This document shows, piece after piece, positions 24,401 through 35,900 of a stretch of DNA of 64,000 bases. The stretch comes from Alisma plantago-aquatica. Its lineage: Eukaryota; Streptophyta; Magnoliopsida; Alismatales; Alismataceae. The notes beneath the pieces are model-generated. The model saw only the letters and a program-made list of their open reading frames with translations, did not search any database and was not told the origin of the DNA. Numbering within the stretch: the first letter of the stretch is position 1; the number at the start of each line of letters is the position of its first letter. Position numbers and translations under genes: made by a program. The stretch is taken from the NCBI GenBank assembly GCA_963693085.1, contig OY856414.1:262970001-263034000 (forward strand), read 5' to 3'.

Positions 24401-24752
24401 TATTTTCAATTTCTTTCTTAATAAAGAAATACTTAATTGAACTTTTCTTTTCTTATTGCACTCTTTATGCAACTTTGGACTCCTTGGAACCCAAGATTCA
24501 CGAAATCCCTCTTTGTATTTACCTTCTAGAGGTTTCCACATCTTTCTTTTCTCAAATTCTCAATTATTGATTAATTAATTGAATTTCCTTGTTATTGGAC
24601 CCAATAGCCAATAAAGCCCACAACACAATCATCAAGGCTATTGTAAACAAAATCCATTTATTCAAAAAAAATTATATCATTATTTGTTCCAATATCTTTA
24701 ATGTGAGAAATTACATTTCTCACCAAAGGAACTCAAAATTGGGGTTGTAACA
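21462..24752 (+). mobile_element. Solo LTR S1 inside C2
   Basis: A 3291 bp block starting TGTAACGACG and ending GTTGTAACA, flanked by a perfect CTTAA duplication (21457-21461 and 24753-24757). There are no primer site, polypurine tract or gag/pol frames inside, so it is a single LTR left by recombination between two LTRs. TG...CA ends, length and a promoter (TATAAAA, 23298-23304, followed by a GC-rich segment) suggest a gypsy lineage with long LTRs. Orientation is set only by that TATA box. The GC-rich frames at 23215-23824 are not genes. Confidence 0.88.
23298..23304 (+). promoter_or_regulatory. TATA box in solo LTR S1
   Basis: TATAAAA within AAGTATAAAACACCCC, followed by a GC-rich segment much as in the G2 LTR. 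A second candidate, TTATATAAT, is at about 23802. Confidence 0.4.
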
Positions 24753-25686
24753 CTTAATCACCTTTTGTATGTTTGTTTAGTGTAAAGCATGTTCTTTAGA
24801 AGAATTCTAGAAGATTAGTTATTTGTTTGATGATCATGTTCTTACTATTTATAGTATGATTCCTTCTTTGATTTAGACATCATTATGCCTTAATCATGAG
24901 TTCTCTATGAAACACTATCATAGTTACTCACAAGGTCCTCAAACATTTGGTTTAAGTATCTCGTTCATTGATCATATCAAAGAATTAATAACTTTACCAA
25001 GTTTTTTCTTCATTTATGATATTCTTGAACATTTCAAGATATTCATATTGGTATTTCATTAAATACCATATCAGAAGTATTAGCATTTACTCCAATAGGT
25101 ATGCATATACATCAATCTGTATTATACCTAATAGAATAGTCATTCTCCTACTACATCTAGTAAAGCTTGACTTGTCATCATGCCCAATAAACAAGACATT
25201 CATATCTTTTAATGGTTCATTAACCAAGAGAATCTAGTTTATCCATCAACATGGAACCTAGAGATGAATTTCTCATGATATGCTAATTTATTGTTTGAGT
25301 CATCAATAACTTTTAGGTATTATTATTTTATCTCATGCATACCACGTACCACAAGATAAATAAGGCATTGCCATAAAAGATCATATCTCTGAGATTGAAA
25401 CATGAAATGTATTAATAGACATCCTTGTCATTACAAGATACAAAAATAAAATGTTTCTATTTATTGGCAAAATGAAATAGCAGTTCATAACTCTATTGCA
25501 TGCCCTTTGGGCTAAAATAAACTAAAAGGCACTACTATTGATGGCAGCAACACTTGCACCAATGTTGATGAGTGTTCCTTCTTGGTCTTTTAATAAAGGC
25601 CATCACTTCTTTTTAGATCCTGCACATCATATATGTCAGATCTATATCTTGGTATCATATACCTAAGATAAAGAAGCATTTTAAGT
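24753..25686 (-). pseudogene. Copia pol remnant in C2: protease/integrase part
   Basis: Continuation of C2 pol on the far side of S1. It is decayed in all frames, but minus-strand blocks typical of the Copia pre-integrase/integrase region can be picked out. Near 25190 there is a CLLGMMTSQ-like block corresponding to the usual CLxGKMT, followed by DVYA (the usual HTDVCGP). Near 25030 there is a MFKEY-like block of the integrase core. Protease motifs toward gag are not recognisable. I infer function only from family order and these remnants. Confidence 0.55.
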
Positions 25687-26559
25687 TTATTTCATAATAC
25701 ATGAGATGGAGACTTCCATCCCCTCCTTATTCTTCTTTAGTTCATCTATGTAGAGAGGGAAATTTCTCTTCCAATGTCCTGGCTCATGACAATGGTGACA
25801 TTTGCCTCCCTTGTTCACCCCTCCCTTGTCTTTGAGAGTTGAATATGACTTGGGTTGCTGACTAGCATAAGAACCTTTCTTTGCTTTGCCCTTGCCCTTG
25901 CCTTTGGACTTTCCCTTCTTTCTGCTGATCATCATCACATATTTGGGTTTTTATTTCTTCTTCTGCGCCTTGGCTGTCCTCAACATGCCCAACAACTCTG
26001 TCAGTGGTCTGTCAAAGTTTTTCATGATGTAGTTCATCACAAACTGACTGTAGAATTATGGCAATGATTGTAGTGTCACATCAGTAGCCAACTCTTGGCT
26101 CAGAGGGAATCCCAGTCGAGTTAGGTTTTCCACATACCCAATCATCTTGAGTGGGTGAGGGCCTACTTGATCTCCTTCTATCATGACACACTTGAACAAT
26201 GCCTTGGAGACAATATATCTCTCTTGTCGTGCTTGGTCTTGATACATGTTCTTGAGATGTTGAACCATCTCAATTACGTCCATGTTCTCATGTTTTCTCT
26301 CCAACTCATAGCTCATTGAGCACAACATCAAGCACTTCACATCATTGGCATCCTCAACATGCTTCCTGTAAGCATCCCTTTCAGCCTTTGGCGTGGTGAG
26401 AGTGGGTTCTTCTGGTTCTGGTGTATCTAGGACATAGAGCTTTTGGTCTTGAGTGAGAACAATTCTCAATGTCCTAAACCAGTCATGTAAGTTGTTCCCA
26501 TTTAGCTTATCCTTCTCAAGGACCGATCACAATGAAAAGTGATTGTTGTTGGTAGCCAT
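25687..26559 (-). pseudogene. Copia gag (C2), UBN2/retrotran_gag type with zinc knuckle
   Basis: One continuous minus-strand frame of about 290 codons starting at the ATG at 26559. It has stops near codon 11 (TGA, where the C1 copy reads CGA for Arg), at 26056-26058 and shortly before 25938. Gag coats the RNA and builds the particle. Blocks in order are an N-terminal LHDWF region, PEEPTLTTP, DAYRKHVEDA, LMLCSMSYELERKHENMD, a VGPHPLKMIGYVENL region, LPELL-like and LRTAKAQKKK, then a basic stretch with a CCHC zinc knuckle, CHHCHEPGHWKRN. The last zinc-binding residue is Phe instead of Cys. The N-terminal part is homologous to C1 gag. Confidence 0.88.
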
Positions 26560-27894
26560 TTATTCTACAAAAGGAAATTTGCAATTTTAGTCCAAAACTC
26601 TTTTGATTTGATTTGATTTTAAAATTGACGATATTAATTAGGCCTTTAATTAATTATCGCTCCCACTATTTTGATCAAACCGATAGCCTTCACCATCAAT
26701 TCAGAAGATTGCAGTGTACAACCTTATAGTGAGCAAGATCCTGATTTCCTCTAAGTCATGGACCAGCTAGGGATGTCACCCACAACTAGATTCTTTTAGG
26801 TAGGAAAATTTTTCCAATTGCATCTTATGAAACTCTTGATAGATGTCATGCGCAAAAAATGCCATATTCATCTTTATGCCTCAAGGTGCTTGATCTGATC
26901 AAGGTCACCTTGTTAAGTCCAACCCAAAAGCCAACACAATGAATATGTACCATGTGAAGGAAGACCCACATATTCACCATCACACTTCCACGAGATAGAC
27001 AGTGCACCATGTGAAGGAATGCCCACACTTAATCGATCAAGATTTTCATGTGTGCTTATTTTGGAAGGCATCTTCAACTGAATATATTTGAGGGGTTTTA
27101 GTATGCTTATATATGCAAATATGTATCCAATCACCACATACATAGTACGTATCATATACATGATATATCCCACAAACAAAAACATGTACTAGAGATAAAG
27201 CAGTGATATGGTCATCCTATTATAGTTCCTTGGAGCCACAAGGAACTACGGTCATCTAAGGTCAACATCACATGCAACTTCTTATTGATGATGATATGTG
27301 CTTGCCAATCTGGGTTGATTGGTTCAACCTTTAAACCAGTCGTCTCGCCTCTTGGTTGGTCAGTTGGTTTCATCTAGTCGATCGTCTGGCTCCTCCATAT
27401 GGTCGGCTCGTCTGGCCGTCAGTGCTTCTCATCGATCCACCAACTGCTCCTCAGTCAGTCGTCTTAGTCCATCAAGTGGTCATCTTCAGTCTTCATCATA
27501 ACAAGAAATAAAGCTAATCCTATTTTACATATTGAAACATCGAGTTACATTTGAGGGGAGAAAAGTTAGAAGAGAATCTCAAGTTAAATTTAGAATAGAA
27601 GAAGAGGGCTTGGTGCACAGACCGAGATGCAAACAACCATAACCAACCACACACATGCACATAGGGTTTATAGGCCATAACCATGCTACAAATCCACCAT
27701 CAAAACTATTTTAGGGAGACACGTATTGATTTCATATATATACTATATCATATATGTATATATTAGTTTGGGATCATGAGGTATTAATCGATATTCACAT
27801 TAGTCATTTAGATATTCGCATCGTATGCAATAAATAAATGATGGTAAAACCAAAATCCGATCATATCAATTATCCCAAACATAGAGTATCGACG
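26560..27894 (-). other. C2 5' leader (untranslated), with motif cluster
   Basis: Non-coding leader between the primer site and gag, homologous to 585-2000 in C1. A CG-rich cluster at about 27315-27500 repeats GGTTGGTCAGTTGG-, GGTCGGCTCGTCTGG- and CAGTCGTC-like words related to the LTR motif. The small frames here are not conserved between C1 and C2. Confidence 0.65.
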
Positions 27895-27908
27895 TGGCTA
27901 TGATACCA
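27895..27908 (-). promoter_or_regulatory. C2 primer binding site (tRNA-iMet-like)
   Basis: Minus strand TGGTATCATAGCCA, one base from the LTR end. It differs at one position from the usual TGGTATCAGAGCC. Confidence 0.85.
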
Positions 27909-27909
27909 C

Positions 27910-29783
27910 TATTAGGTTTTATGTGGTCAGAGTAGGTAGAGGAATAATTTTTTTTACTTGACCATAAACCCATAACCAGTAGATCACATAAATATCTATA
28001 TAATGGGAGGGATGGTTTTAGCGAGATATACTTGGTCCTGAGGCTTACTCAACAACTATACCTCATAGCTAGTGCAGTCTTCAACCATCTATCTCCAGTG
28101 TTTGTGTAGCTCCTGGTCTTGACTCGAACTGTGGTTTATTATCGTCCTCCTGAGCAGAAAAAGTCTCCCACCTCTATAGATAGTCCACACGGACTACCGG
28201 AAACTCTAGTCGTCCTAAAGAATGTACTAGAAGGAGTTGTCCCCTTCTATCGGTGTACTAGTCACCAACACACTCTCTCACAATCAGTTGCTTTTCTGGA
28301 GTTGTCCCCTTCTGTCGGTTTACTAGTCACCAACACACTCTCTCACAATCAGTTGCTTTTCTGTAGTTGTCTTCCCTCACTATTCCTCCCTAGATGGGTA
28401 GAACTTGCTTGGGCTCTCTCGATTACCACAACCAGAGAGGACAACAACTTTGCAGAGAAACTGATGTTCTGAGTTGTATCTCTAGAAAAGTCCCATGTAC
28501 CCCTCTATTTATAGTAGAGGGCAGGGTCAGGGTTCCTAGTCTGTGCAGGAGTAGAAGGGTCAGGAATTTCCATGAACAATTTGCACCGCGGAAGGTGAAA
28601 TAGTCGTTTCATAAATGAACTGATCATCTGGCAAGGTGAGCCCATTGGTTCACTAGTGAACCGGTTAGTTGGGAGTTTGATCCGATCAGTTCACCCAGTG
28701 AACTGGTCATTTCACTTCCCAAACCTATCTGCAATTCACTTTCCTTATTCGTTTCTAAATAACGCAAAGATTAATTCTTGTCCCAATCGGATTGCACAAG
28801 TGAAATGAAATTTTTTTCTCACAAAGTAGGACAACTCACCACTGCTCATTTGATCCAGTTGAACCGACTAATTCACTAGATTCACTGACCATGAGTTGAT
28901 CGGTTTACCAAATGAACCGGTCGGTTGGTGGTCCAGATTGTGCAGAACACAGTCAATTCAGTTCTCAATCAAAATGACACTCTAATTAGTTGGTTTGACA
29001 CTTGAACTTGATGATTCTGAATCAATTCTATTGATTGAATGTTTGATTGAGTACCTAAACACTTTAGTAATCAATCCAAACATCATTCATGGATAAACTC
29101 ATCATCCAGGTTAATCCATTGTGTGTGACCCTATAGGTCCCATTTCACGTTGGTAGTGAATGTCCATAACTAGATTATGACATCACAAGCACAGAGTGGT
29201 ACCTAGTCGCACATCAGTGCTACCCAAGTGAAAAGGAAAGTTGGAGAATAACTTTCAATCCTATAATTTGTGATTGGTGTTCCAGTGAATGTATAATTCC
29301 TTTGTCTCTGATATCCTAAATGAACTCAAGGCATGGAGTTGTCATCCTTTCAACGTTCATTCATGATTCTTGAACTAGAGCAGACTGTTTGAGATATGTG
29401 TGACATCAATATCATATATTGATTCACATGTGCATGTGCATGCCTTTCTCAGTCTTTCTTATCAAGTGTCATGGACATCATACTCCCTTAGGAGGACAAA
29501 TCCCATATATATCACTCACAATCTATCTCATGCGTCAAAGTCACCCAATCATCACAGTTATAACAACCCATGTTTCAGGACTGTGTTTGATGATGTCAAA
29601 GTGTACCCAATCACATTTGATGAGTGTAGTGATTTTAGGTCTAAGAATCACAATCACCACCATCACTATGAGAGATGATTTTGACTACCATGTCATGGCT
29701 CCATGTTTCACTCTCATGGTAGGTATGTCCGATTCACTGTTCTCTAACATGTATGATTGTCTCTCTGGGCATACATACCAACA
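27910..29783 (-). mobile_element. C2 5' LTR
   Basis: 1874 bp, homologous to 17615-19747 but missing a block near its outer end: sequence corresponding to about 19385-19725 is reduced to a short join around 29750. TATA box at 28505-28514 (minus), motif array at about 28600-28930. A local duplication of about 60 bases (CTTCTRTCGGT...CAGTTGCTTTTCTG) is visible at 28244-28365. Confidence 0.9.
28505..28514 (-). promoter_or_regulatory. TATA box of the C2 5' LTR
   Basis: CTATAAATAG on the minus strand, identical to the copy in the other LTR. The palindromic array (about 28600-28930) lies upstream in transcription direction. Confidence 0.75.
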
Positions 29784-30516
29784 ATGTCCACATAGTCAAT
29801 ACTTGCACTTTAGAGATGGAACAATGGTACCATTTCTCAAGATGGATGAGGTAATGGATGTGGCATGTTGGGGTCATGGGGAGTAAACATCCCCTAAAAA
29901 GAAAGATCTGACGATAGCATTTGTGGTGGCGGTGATTACCGTCGAAAGTACCCCTAGTTCCAATAGTGTTCAAGGAAAGGCTACTGATATTTCTCCATCT
30001 ACTATAGGCGCATGTGGATATTCTCTTGGTTGTCCAAGAGAAGACGTTCATTCTCATATATTGCCTATTGATTTTGGTACAACTGTCCTTGTATCTCTTG
30101 TACACCATCCATCATTACCTGATGTTGTTGCTATCCTGTTTGAATGTCTTGCGGCATCCCATACATACCTGCCATATCATACGGGTCGTGCTCCTCCTGA
30201 GAAGGAGGTGAGGCAGATGAAGTCGAGGTAGTGTAGGTGTGGGCCCTTTTACACGGGACCACTCTCTGAGTAATGGGGATGGTGGGCTCCTCAATGTTGT
30301 TGTCAGAGTTTCCATCATCATCTTGCTACTCAGGGTCATCATGAGTTGCTGCCCTGGGTTTGTCTTCTTCCGCTCCCTCATCTAGAGGCCATCGAAGATG
30401 CACTACTCCTCACAGATTGAAGATGGATCGAGTCAGGGAGGATACACTCCCTAAACCGTCCTCTATGTGTGCATCTTGCATACACCGTGTTATGATGTAA
30501 GCTGAGGAGGCTTGCC
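29784..30516 (-). other. A1 3' untranslated region, proximal piece
   Basis: Between the C2 insertion and the third ORF of A1. Several overlapping frames occur on both strands but none matches a family I know or is conserved in A2. I treat the stretch as untranslated or as the decayed C-terminal end of the third ORF. Confidence 0.5.
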
Positions 30517-31353
30517 TTATGGAGGTGTTGGAGATCCAACCTCTTTGTAGATTCCATCGGCATGAGGGTGGATAAGTCGAGGTGACGATACAACACAATT
30601 GGGGTAATCAGCCCCCTCAAACACAATTGGCACTTTCCTCTGCACATTGTATTGAACCATGATTATATGGAGGAGAAGGAAGGAGCCAAAGTTGACAGTT
30701 TCTCCCTCCAACAACCTGTAGAGGAAGTACATGCCTGTCTTTTGGACCTTCCCTTGGGCTTTAGAAAAATGAGAAAAAATGGTGTTGGTGCAGAGGCGGT
30801 GAAGACTTTGAGCAAAGGGATGCTCGATGTCGATGACGGAATTGACATGCCAACTAATGTGGAAACCTTCAGACACCTCGATCAGCTGCTCCCATGTAAT
30901 TTCATAGTCAAAATATGAAGGAGCGGAGCAATTTGGGATGTGAGGCCAGTTGAAGATGTGGTTGAATGCCCACAAGGTGATGGAGTAGTTGGTGTTGAAG
31001 AGGAAGAAACTGACTTTGCCTTCCTGCCATTCACCTCCTATTTTTTTCTCGTCAGTGACAAGGATCTTCAGCGATGCCAATAACTCGAGAATAAGTTCCC
31101 GGTAGGTCTTCCAGTCACTGAAGAATGGATTATCCCCCTTCATTAACTGGCGTTGACATGCCCACCATAGGGTGTCGGTGAATCCCACTCACTTGATCAC
31201 TGAGCAATCTCCATATCACGTTGGCACTATCTTCCTCGTCTAAAGCTCTTTGTAAACCATCCTGACCTCCGGGGATGGATGTTGAATGCATTTTGGTCGA
31301 GGGACCAACTCTCCTTGGTCTGCCGATAAAGAAGGATCTCTCCTTGGTGCCAT
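30517..31353 (-). pseudogene. Third ORF of Athila A1 (ATHILA ORF-1-like, env position)
   Basis: A minus-strand frame downstream of integrase, the place where Athila elements carry an extra ORF sometimes called env-like. From the ATG at 31353 one frame runs for 279 codons. There are three stops in the first third, then 223 open codons (31188-30517). The open part has blocks I associate with the plant retrotransposon ORF-1 family: ELILELLASL, a GKVSFFLFNTNYSITL block, and HPFAQSLHRLCTNTIFSHF. I see no clear signal peptide or membrane helix, so an envelope role is not supported by the sequence. Function is unknown. A2 has lost the region. Confidence 0.6.
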
Positions 31354-31499
31354 GGTGAGGATGCAAGAAGGAATATGGAGAAATAGAGGCTCGGTGAAGA
31401 GTGTCAGTGCCCGATGAAGCTTTTCTCTGAGTTACAGGAGGAGTGGCGGAGGTGATGTAAAGAAAATGGATTCACCACCCCTCCTTATATAGATGATCT

Positions 31500-32040
31500 C
31501 GGGCAGAGTTGGTAATACCAACTTTTCCATCGGTAGTACTAAGTTGTAAACATGGATCCATGGCTCGAATGTATCCATGGATGACGTTTGATGATGTCTC
31601 AAGTGTGGATCACTCGGAGTTGGTAGTACCGATTACAAGTCGATAGTACCAACTTGAGTCGCAGATTGATACTACTGACCATTCGATGAAGGTTGCATCA
31701 ACTGTTGGATGTGGCGCAGATGGATTGCTAACATCATGAGTCAGTACTACCAACTTTTCAATTGGTAGTACTGAGTAGGAAAATTTTCTCGGTATTTTCA
31801 AATTTTCATCTCAGTATCTCGAACCTGAAAGTGCCAAAAAATTGGTAGTACCGACGTGTTTGTTGATACTACTGAGTTCTTATCAGGTAGGCACTCAAAA
31901 ATCTTCAGAGACTCGGTGGTATTGACTTGTCTAGTTGGTAGTATCGAGTCCGTCTTTCTTTTATGGATGACTCACTGATGTGAATTCGATACTACTGACT
32001 TGGGGACTCAGTAGTACCGACTCTGTATGATTTGCACACT
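31500..32040. repeat. Self-complementary motif array (A1 internal spacer)
   Basis: About a dozen variants of GTCGGTAGTACCGAC and CTCAGTAGTACTGAG between the integrase end and the third ORF. They are the same motif as in the LTR arrays of A1 and A2. The A2 equivalent is at about 54170-54500. Chance frames here are not genes. Confidence 0.75.
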
Positions 32041-32131
32041 CCAACAAAAGAGTCAAGGTACCTTTTTTCTTGAAATAAAAATGAAACAACAACTAAAAAG
32101 TGAAAATGAACATAAACAAAGAGAAATAAAG

Positions 32132-32149
32132 GTTGGGTTGCCTCCCAAC
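32132..32149 (-). ncRNA. Putative RNA hairpin after pol (A1)
   Basis: Minus strand GTTGGGAGGCAACCCAAC: a 6-bp stem around an AGGCAA loop, just after the pol stop. A2 has GTTAGG-AGGCAA-CCTAAC at 54027-54044, a paired change that keeps the stem. TRG1 has TGGG-AGGCAA-CCCA at 46803-46816. This is probably a cis-acting RNA element; its role is unknown. Confidence 0.5.
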
Positions 32150-32198
32150 AAGCGCCATTGTTTAACATCCTAGACTAGACGTTCCTAAGACCAAGAAT

Positions 32199-33440
32199 CT
32201 AATGGATTGCCATGAGTTGCACTTCTTCTATTCTTGGCTCTACTTCCCCACCAAAATAATGGTTCATTCTCTGGCCATGAACAAGGAATGACCCAGTCCC
32301 ATCTATAATTTTCACAGCACCATGAGGAAAAACTTTCTCAATAACGAATGTTCCACTGCATTTGGACCTTAGCATACCTGAATGTAACTTAAGTCTAGAA
32401 TTAAAAAGAAGAACATTTTCTCTTGGGAGAAACACCCTATTCAGGATGTGCCTATCATGAATCTTCTTTGTCCTCTCCTTATATATTCTAGAACTTTCAT
32501 ACGCATCCATCCTAAGCTCATCTAGTTCATTCAGCTCTAATAACCTCTTTCTACATGCTTCATCTAGTCCAAAATTAAGCTTTTTCAATGCCCATTTCGC
32601 CTTATGCTCAAGCTCCACTGGTGAATGGTAAGCATGTCCATAAACCAACCTAAAAGGCGTAGTTCCTATAGGTGATATATAGGTAGTCCTATATGCCCAA
32701 AGAGTGTCATTACACACAAAACTCCAATTTGTCCTATTAGTTGAGATTGTTCTTTCCAAGATCTTCTTCACTTCTCTATTGGAAACCTCAACTTGACCTT
32801 GCGTCTATGGGTGGTAGGGAGTACCCACTCAACGTATCACCCCATATTTACTCAATAAGGATCCAAATTTCCTATTGGTGAAATGTGATCCACCATCACT
32901 AATAATCAGTCAGGGGACACCAAATCTGTAGAAAATGTAGTCTTTAACAAACCTGCACACAACTTGTGCATCATTGGTGCGGATTGGAATTGCTTCAACC
33001 CACTTAGATACATAGTCAACTGTAAGTAAAATGTAGAGATTTGAATTGGAAAACACGAATGGGCCCATGAAATCTATGCCCCATAGATCAAACATTTCAA
33101 CCTCTTAAAACACATTTTGTGGCATTTCATGTTGCTTAGAAATATTACTTGCACGTTGACATGCATCACAATGACGAACAAAATTATGAGCATCTTTAAA
33201 CAATGTTGGCTAATAGAACCCACTCTCTAAGACTTTGGACGCAGTCCTAGAGCTAGCGTGATGTCCTCCTGTAGGTAGAGAGTGAAAGTGTGACAAAATT
33301 CTCTCAACCTCACATTCGGGTAGACACTTTCTCAAAATTCCATCCCTACATTGTTTAAGAAAAATCGGATCATCCTGGATGTAGAACTCAAGGGATGGAA
33401 AAATCACTTCCACTCTTGGTATCCCCAATCTACATGCATC
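32199..33440 (-). pseudogene. Athila A1 integrase
   Basis: DDE integrase that would join element cDNA to host DNA. In order on the minus strand: an HHCC zinc-binding region (HH near 33260, CDACQR near 33160), then the catalytic core with D in GIDFMGPF (near 33075), D in IISDGG (near 32900) and E in QGQVEVSNREV (near 32785). A long C-terminal region (190 open codons, 32199-32771) follows, with WAYRTTYISPIGTTPF and LVYG and no chromodomain. Stops interrupt the frame at 32910 (TGA after FGVP, likely from CGA), near 32830 and near 32810 (TAG, likely from CAG). All three catalytic acids survive although the frame is broken. Confidence 0.88.
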
Positions 33441-33634
33441 TATTTACATGCTAAATAATTGACAATGTCTGCAAACTAGGGATCCCTAGTCTTAAGAGCA
33501 AACAATTTTTCATTAGGGAAATCCTCAACCTTAGGGATATCTAAATCATTTTCATTAACCCTTTCCAACCTAGATAGGTGATTTGCTACCACATTTTCCA
33601 CCCCTTCCTTATCCTTAATTTCTATGAAAATTTC

Positions 33635-34010
33635 CTATAAAAGTAAAATCCACCTAATTAATATAAGTTTTGCATCTTTCTTTTGTAATAGGTATTTGAT
33701 GGCAACATAGTCGGTCCAAACAATCACCTTAGCCCCAACTAGGTATTGGCGAAACTTTACAAATGCAAAAACAATCACTAAAAGTTCATTTTCTATGGTT
33801 GTATAATTGAGTTGCACATCATTTAAGGTTTTGTATGCATAATATATGATTGTAGGAGCCTTATCCTTGTGTTGACCCAACACAGCTCCCACTACATAAT
33901 CTGATGTGTCACACATCAGCTCAAAGGGTAGGCTCCAATCTGGAGCATGCACACTAGGCGCAGAGCTAAGCTTCTCCTTTAGCACTTCAAAGGTGTTCAA
34001 GCATCGTTCA
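33635..34010 (-). pseudogene. Athila A1 RNase H domain
   Basis: The RNase H part of pol, which removes RNA from the RNA/cDNA hybrid. The open stretch has the blocks CDTSDYVVGAVLGQ (first catalytic Asp), YYAYKTLNDVQLNYTTIENELL (catalytic Glu in the ENELL region) and VIVWTDYVAIKYLL (catalytic Asp). Read order places it directly after RT. The frame ends in a stop at 33635; expected linker sequence follows only in broken form up to the integrase zinc region. Confidence 0.88.
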
Positions 34011-34021
34011 TGGAAAGAAAA

Positions 34022-34840
34022 TTAAGTGTCCTTTTCTAACAATTCTGATAAAGGTTTAGCAATTTTTGAAAAATCTTTGATAAAACGACGGTAAAACCAA
34101 GCATGTCCAAAAAAGCTCCTTACTCCCTTCACTGATGTCAGTGGAGGTAGCTTGGAGATGACTTCTATCTTAACTGGGTCTACTTCCATACCTTTGTTGG
34201 ATACCTTGTGTCCAAGCACTATGCCCTCACTTACCATCATATGACACTTCTCCCAATTCAAGACTAAGTTAGTGTCCTCACACCTTTGTAATACCTTGTC
34301 AAGATGATACAAGCAATCACTATATGACTCCTCATATATAGAAAAATCATCCATGAACACCTCCAAGCACCGCTCTACCATATCAAAAAAGATGGCAAGC
34401 ATACAACGTTGGAAGGTGGTGGGGGAATTACGAAGGCTGAACGACATCTGTCTATATGCAAATGTGCCATAAGGGCAGGTGAAAGTAGATTTATCATGAT
34501 CCTTTGGCTCAATCGAAATATGATTATAATCGGAATAACCATCGAGGAAGAAAAAGTGTGAACGACCGGCGAGTTATTCCAAAATATGATCAATGAAAGG
34601 CAAAGGAAAATGATCTTTTAAAGTGACAACATTCAAACGTTGGTAGTCTATGCATACATGCCACCCTGTCACTAACCTAGTTGAGATCAACTCATTAGCA
34701 ACATTAGTTGTGACAATGATCCCCCCTTTCTTAGGAACTACTTGAGTTGGGCTAACCCACATAGAATCTGAAATGGTGTAAATGATACCTACAAATAGGA
34801 GCTTGCCCACTTCTTTCTTCACTACCTCAGTCATGATAGG
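34022..34840 (-). pseudogene. Athila A1 reverse transcriptase
   Basis: Ty3/Gypsy reverse transcriptase copying the element RNA. Blocks in order are WVSPTQVVPKKGG and WHVCIDYQRLN with DHFPLPFIDHILE (34574-34834), then FTCPYGTFAYRQM and SLRNSPTTFQRCM. The catalytic box FMDDFSIY follows (near 34345, the YxDD motif as FMDD), then VLGHKVSNKGMEVDPVKIE and FYRRFIKDFS. The first and second halves are in different frames (shift near 34575). The connection to the protease spans 34840-35485 and is decayed. Confidence 0.9.
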
Positions 34841-35485
34841 ATTGAGTCACCTCTGAGGTTGAACTATTGCCTTGGCTCCTTCTTCCAATCAGATTTTGTG
34901 TTGGCACAAACTTGGAGAGATTCCTTTGATGTCTACTATTGACCACCCAAAAGTGGCTCGGTGGTTCTTCAGTACAGTAAGTAACTACTTCTTCTCTTCA
35001 CTGTTCAAGGATGATGATATAATCACCGAGAGCTTCTCTTATGTAGCTAAGAAGACATACTTTAAATGCTCCAGCAACGACTTTAATTCTAACTCTGGTG
35101 GGCTCAACATAGATGGGACTAATGGCGAGGGAGGTGGTGCTAGATCTTCAAAATATCTTGCATAGTAGCAGGGTACCGCCTTCAGCATCAATACAAACTC
35201 TTCTAGAGAGTGGCTATGTATACTGCCATCCACTATATTCATCAAACATGCTTACAAAGGTAACTTTGGATATGTCTGCATCAAGGAATCATTAGTGGCC
35301 TCTTCTATGGTAGTTGGGTCATAGTCTTCTTCTTCATCCCTTGGGTAACACGCTGATTTGGTTAGCGAGATCACCTTAGTGTTTTTCATGATATCAACTG
35401 CTAAAGTGCCCTTTTCTACTTTAGTCATCACATGAGCCATTTCCATTAATGGCTTCCCTAGAAATAGAGAAATCTTTCCCTCCAC
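34841..35485 (-). pseudogene. Athila A1 protease-RT linker region
   Basis: Minus-strand coding remnant between protease and RT. The pieces include YPRDEEEDYDPTTIEEA (35252-35485) and ELVLMLKAVPCYYARYFEDL (35039-35245), which resemble the acidic, poorly conserved linker upstream of Athila RT and the PPLELKPLP-like block. Frames are broken repeatedly. Confidence 0.55.
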
Positions 35486-35900
35486 TCACTGAAGCATGTT
35501 GCATTGTGCTTTGTCCCCCATAGCTTGTGAGTGCTCAGGAATCTTGATTTCAAACCTATCATCCAGGATACCCATTATCATACGTCCTCGGTCCATCTCC
35601 AAAATGATGTCCACCATGTCTTGGAATGGCCTCCCTAGCAAAATCTTATTGCCATGATCATCGTACATTTCCATGACCACAAAATATGCAGGGAATACAA
35701 ATCTATCTACTTTCACCAGAATATCTTCACAAATACCATATGGTTTGGCCACAAAATTGTCTACCAATTGAATAGTCATACTTCTCTTCCTAGATTCCTT
35801 AAGACTGAGCTTCTTGAAAGTTGACAAGGGCATAGGTTGATGCTTGCCCCTGAATCACATAGAGCTTTTCCGAACTTGGTCTTTCCTATGAAGCAAGTGA
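35486..35900 (-). pseudogene. Athila A1 aspartic protease
   Basis: Retropepsin-type protease that cuts the Gag-Pol polyprotein. The active-site Asp-Ser-Gly-Ala is encoded at 35845-35856 (CDSGASINL). A one-base frameshift follows just after it, near 35836, and the frame continues as 115 open codons (35833-35486): MPLSTFKKL, then EDILVKVDRFVFPAYFVV and the flap/ILLGRPF block. The matching A2 domain has the same order without the shift. It is not functional here. Confidence 0.85.

Larger units (their letters stand above)
17615..29783 (-). mobile_element. Copia element C2 (interrupted by solo LTR S1)
   Basis: A complete but decayed Ty1/Copia element on the minus strand. LTRs are 17615-19747 (3') and 27910-29783 (5'). 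The primer site at 27895-27908 reads TGGTATCATAGCCA. The purine tract beside the 3' LTR (CAAGTGAGAGTCTA on minus, next to 19747) is a variant of the usual Copia AAGTGGGAGATTG. Flanks ATGTT (17610-17614) and ATGTC (29784-29788) fit the 5-base duplication. Gag lies at 25687-26559. Integrase and RT/RNase H remnants follow, split by S1. The element sits in the 3' UTR of A1. Confidence 0.92.

Noticed and set aside
29400..30400. Frames of 88-155 codons near the end of the C2 LTR and in the A1 3' UTR
   Set aside because: They cross the C2 LTR/A1 boundary or overlap antisense frames. None is conserved in the second C2 LTR or in A2.
30517..31188. Envelope protein identity for the third ORF of A1
   Set aside because: No signal peptide, transmembrane segment or fusion-peptide-like stretch is visible. 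Position alone does not justify the name.
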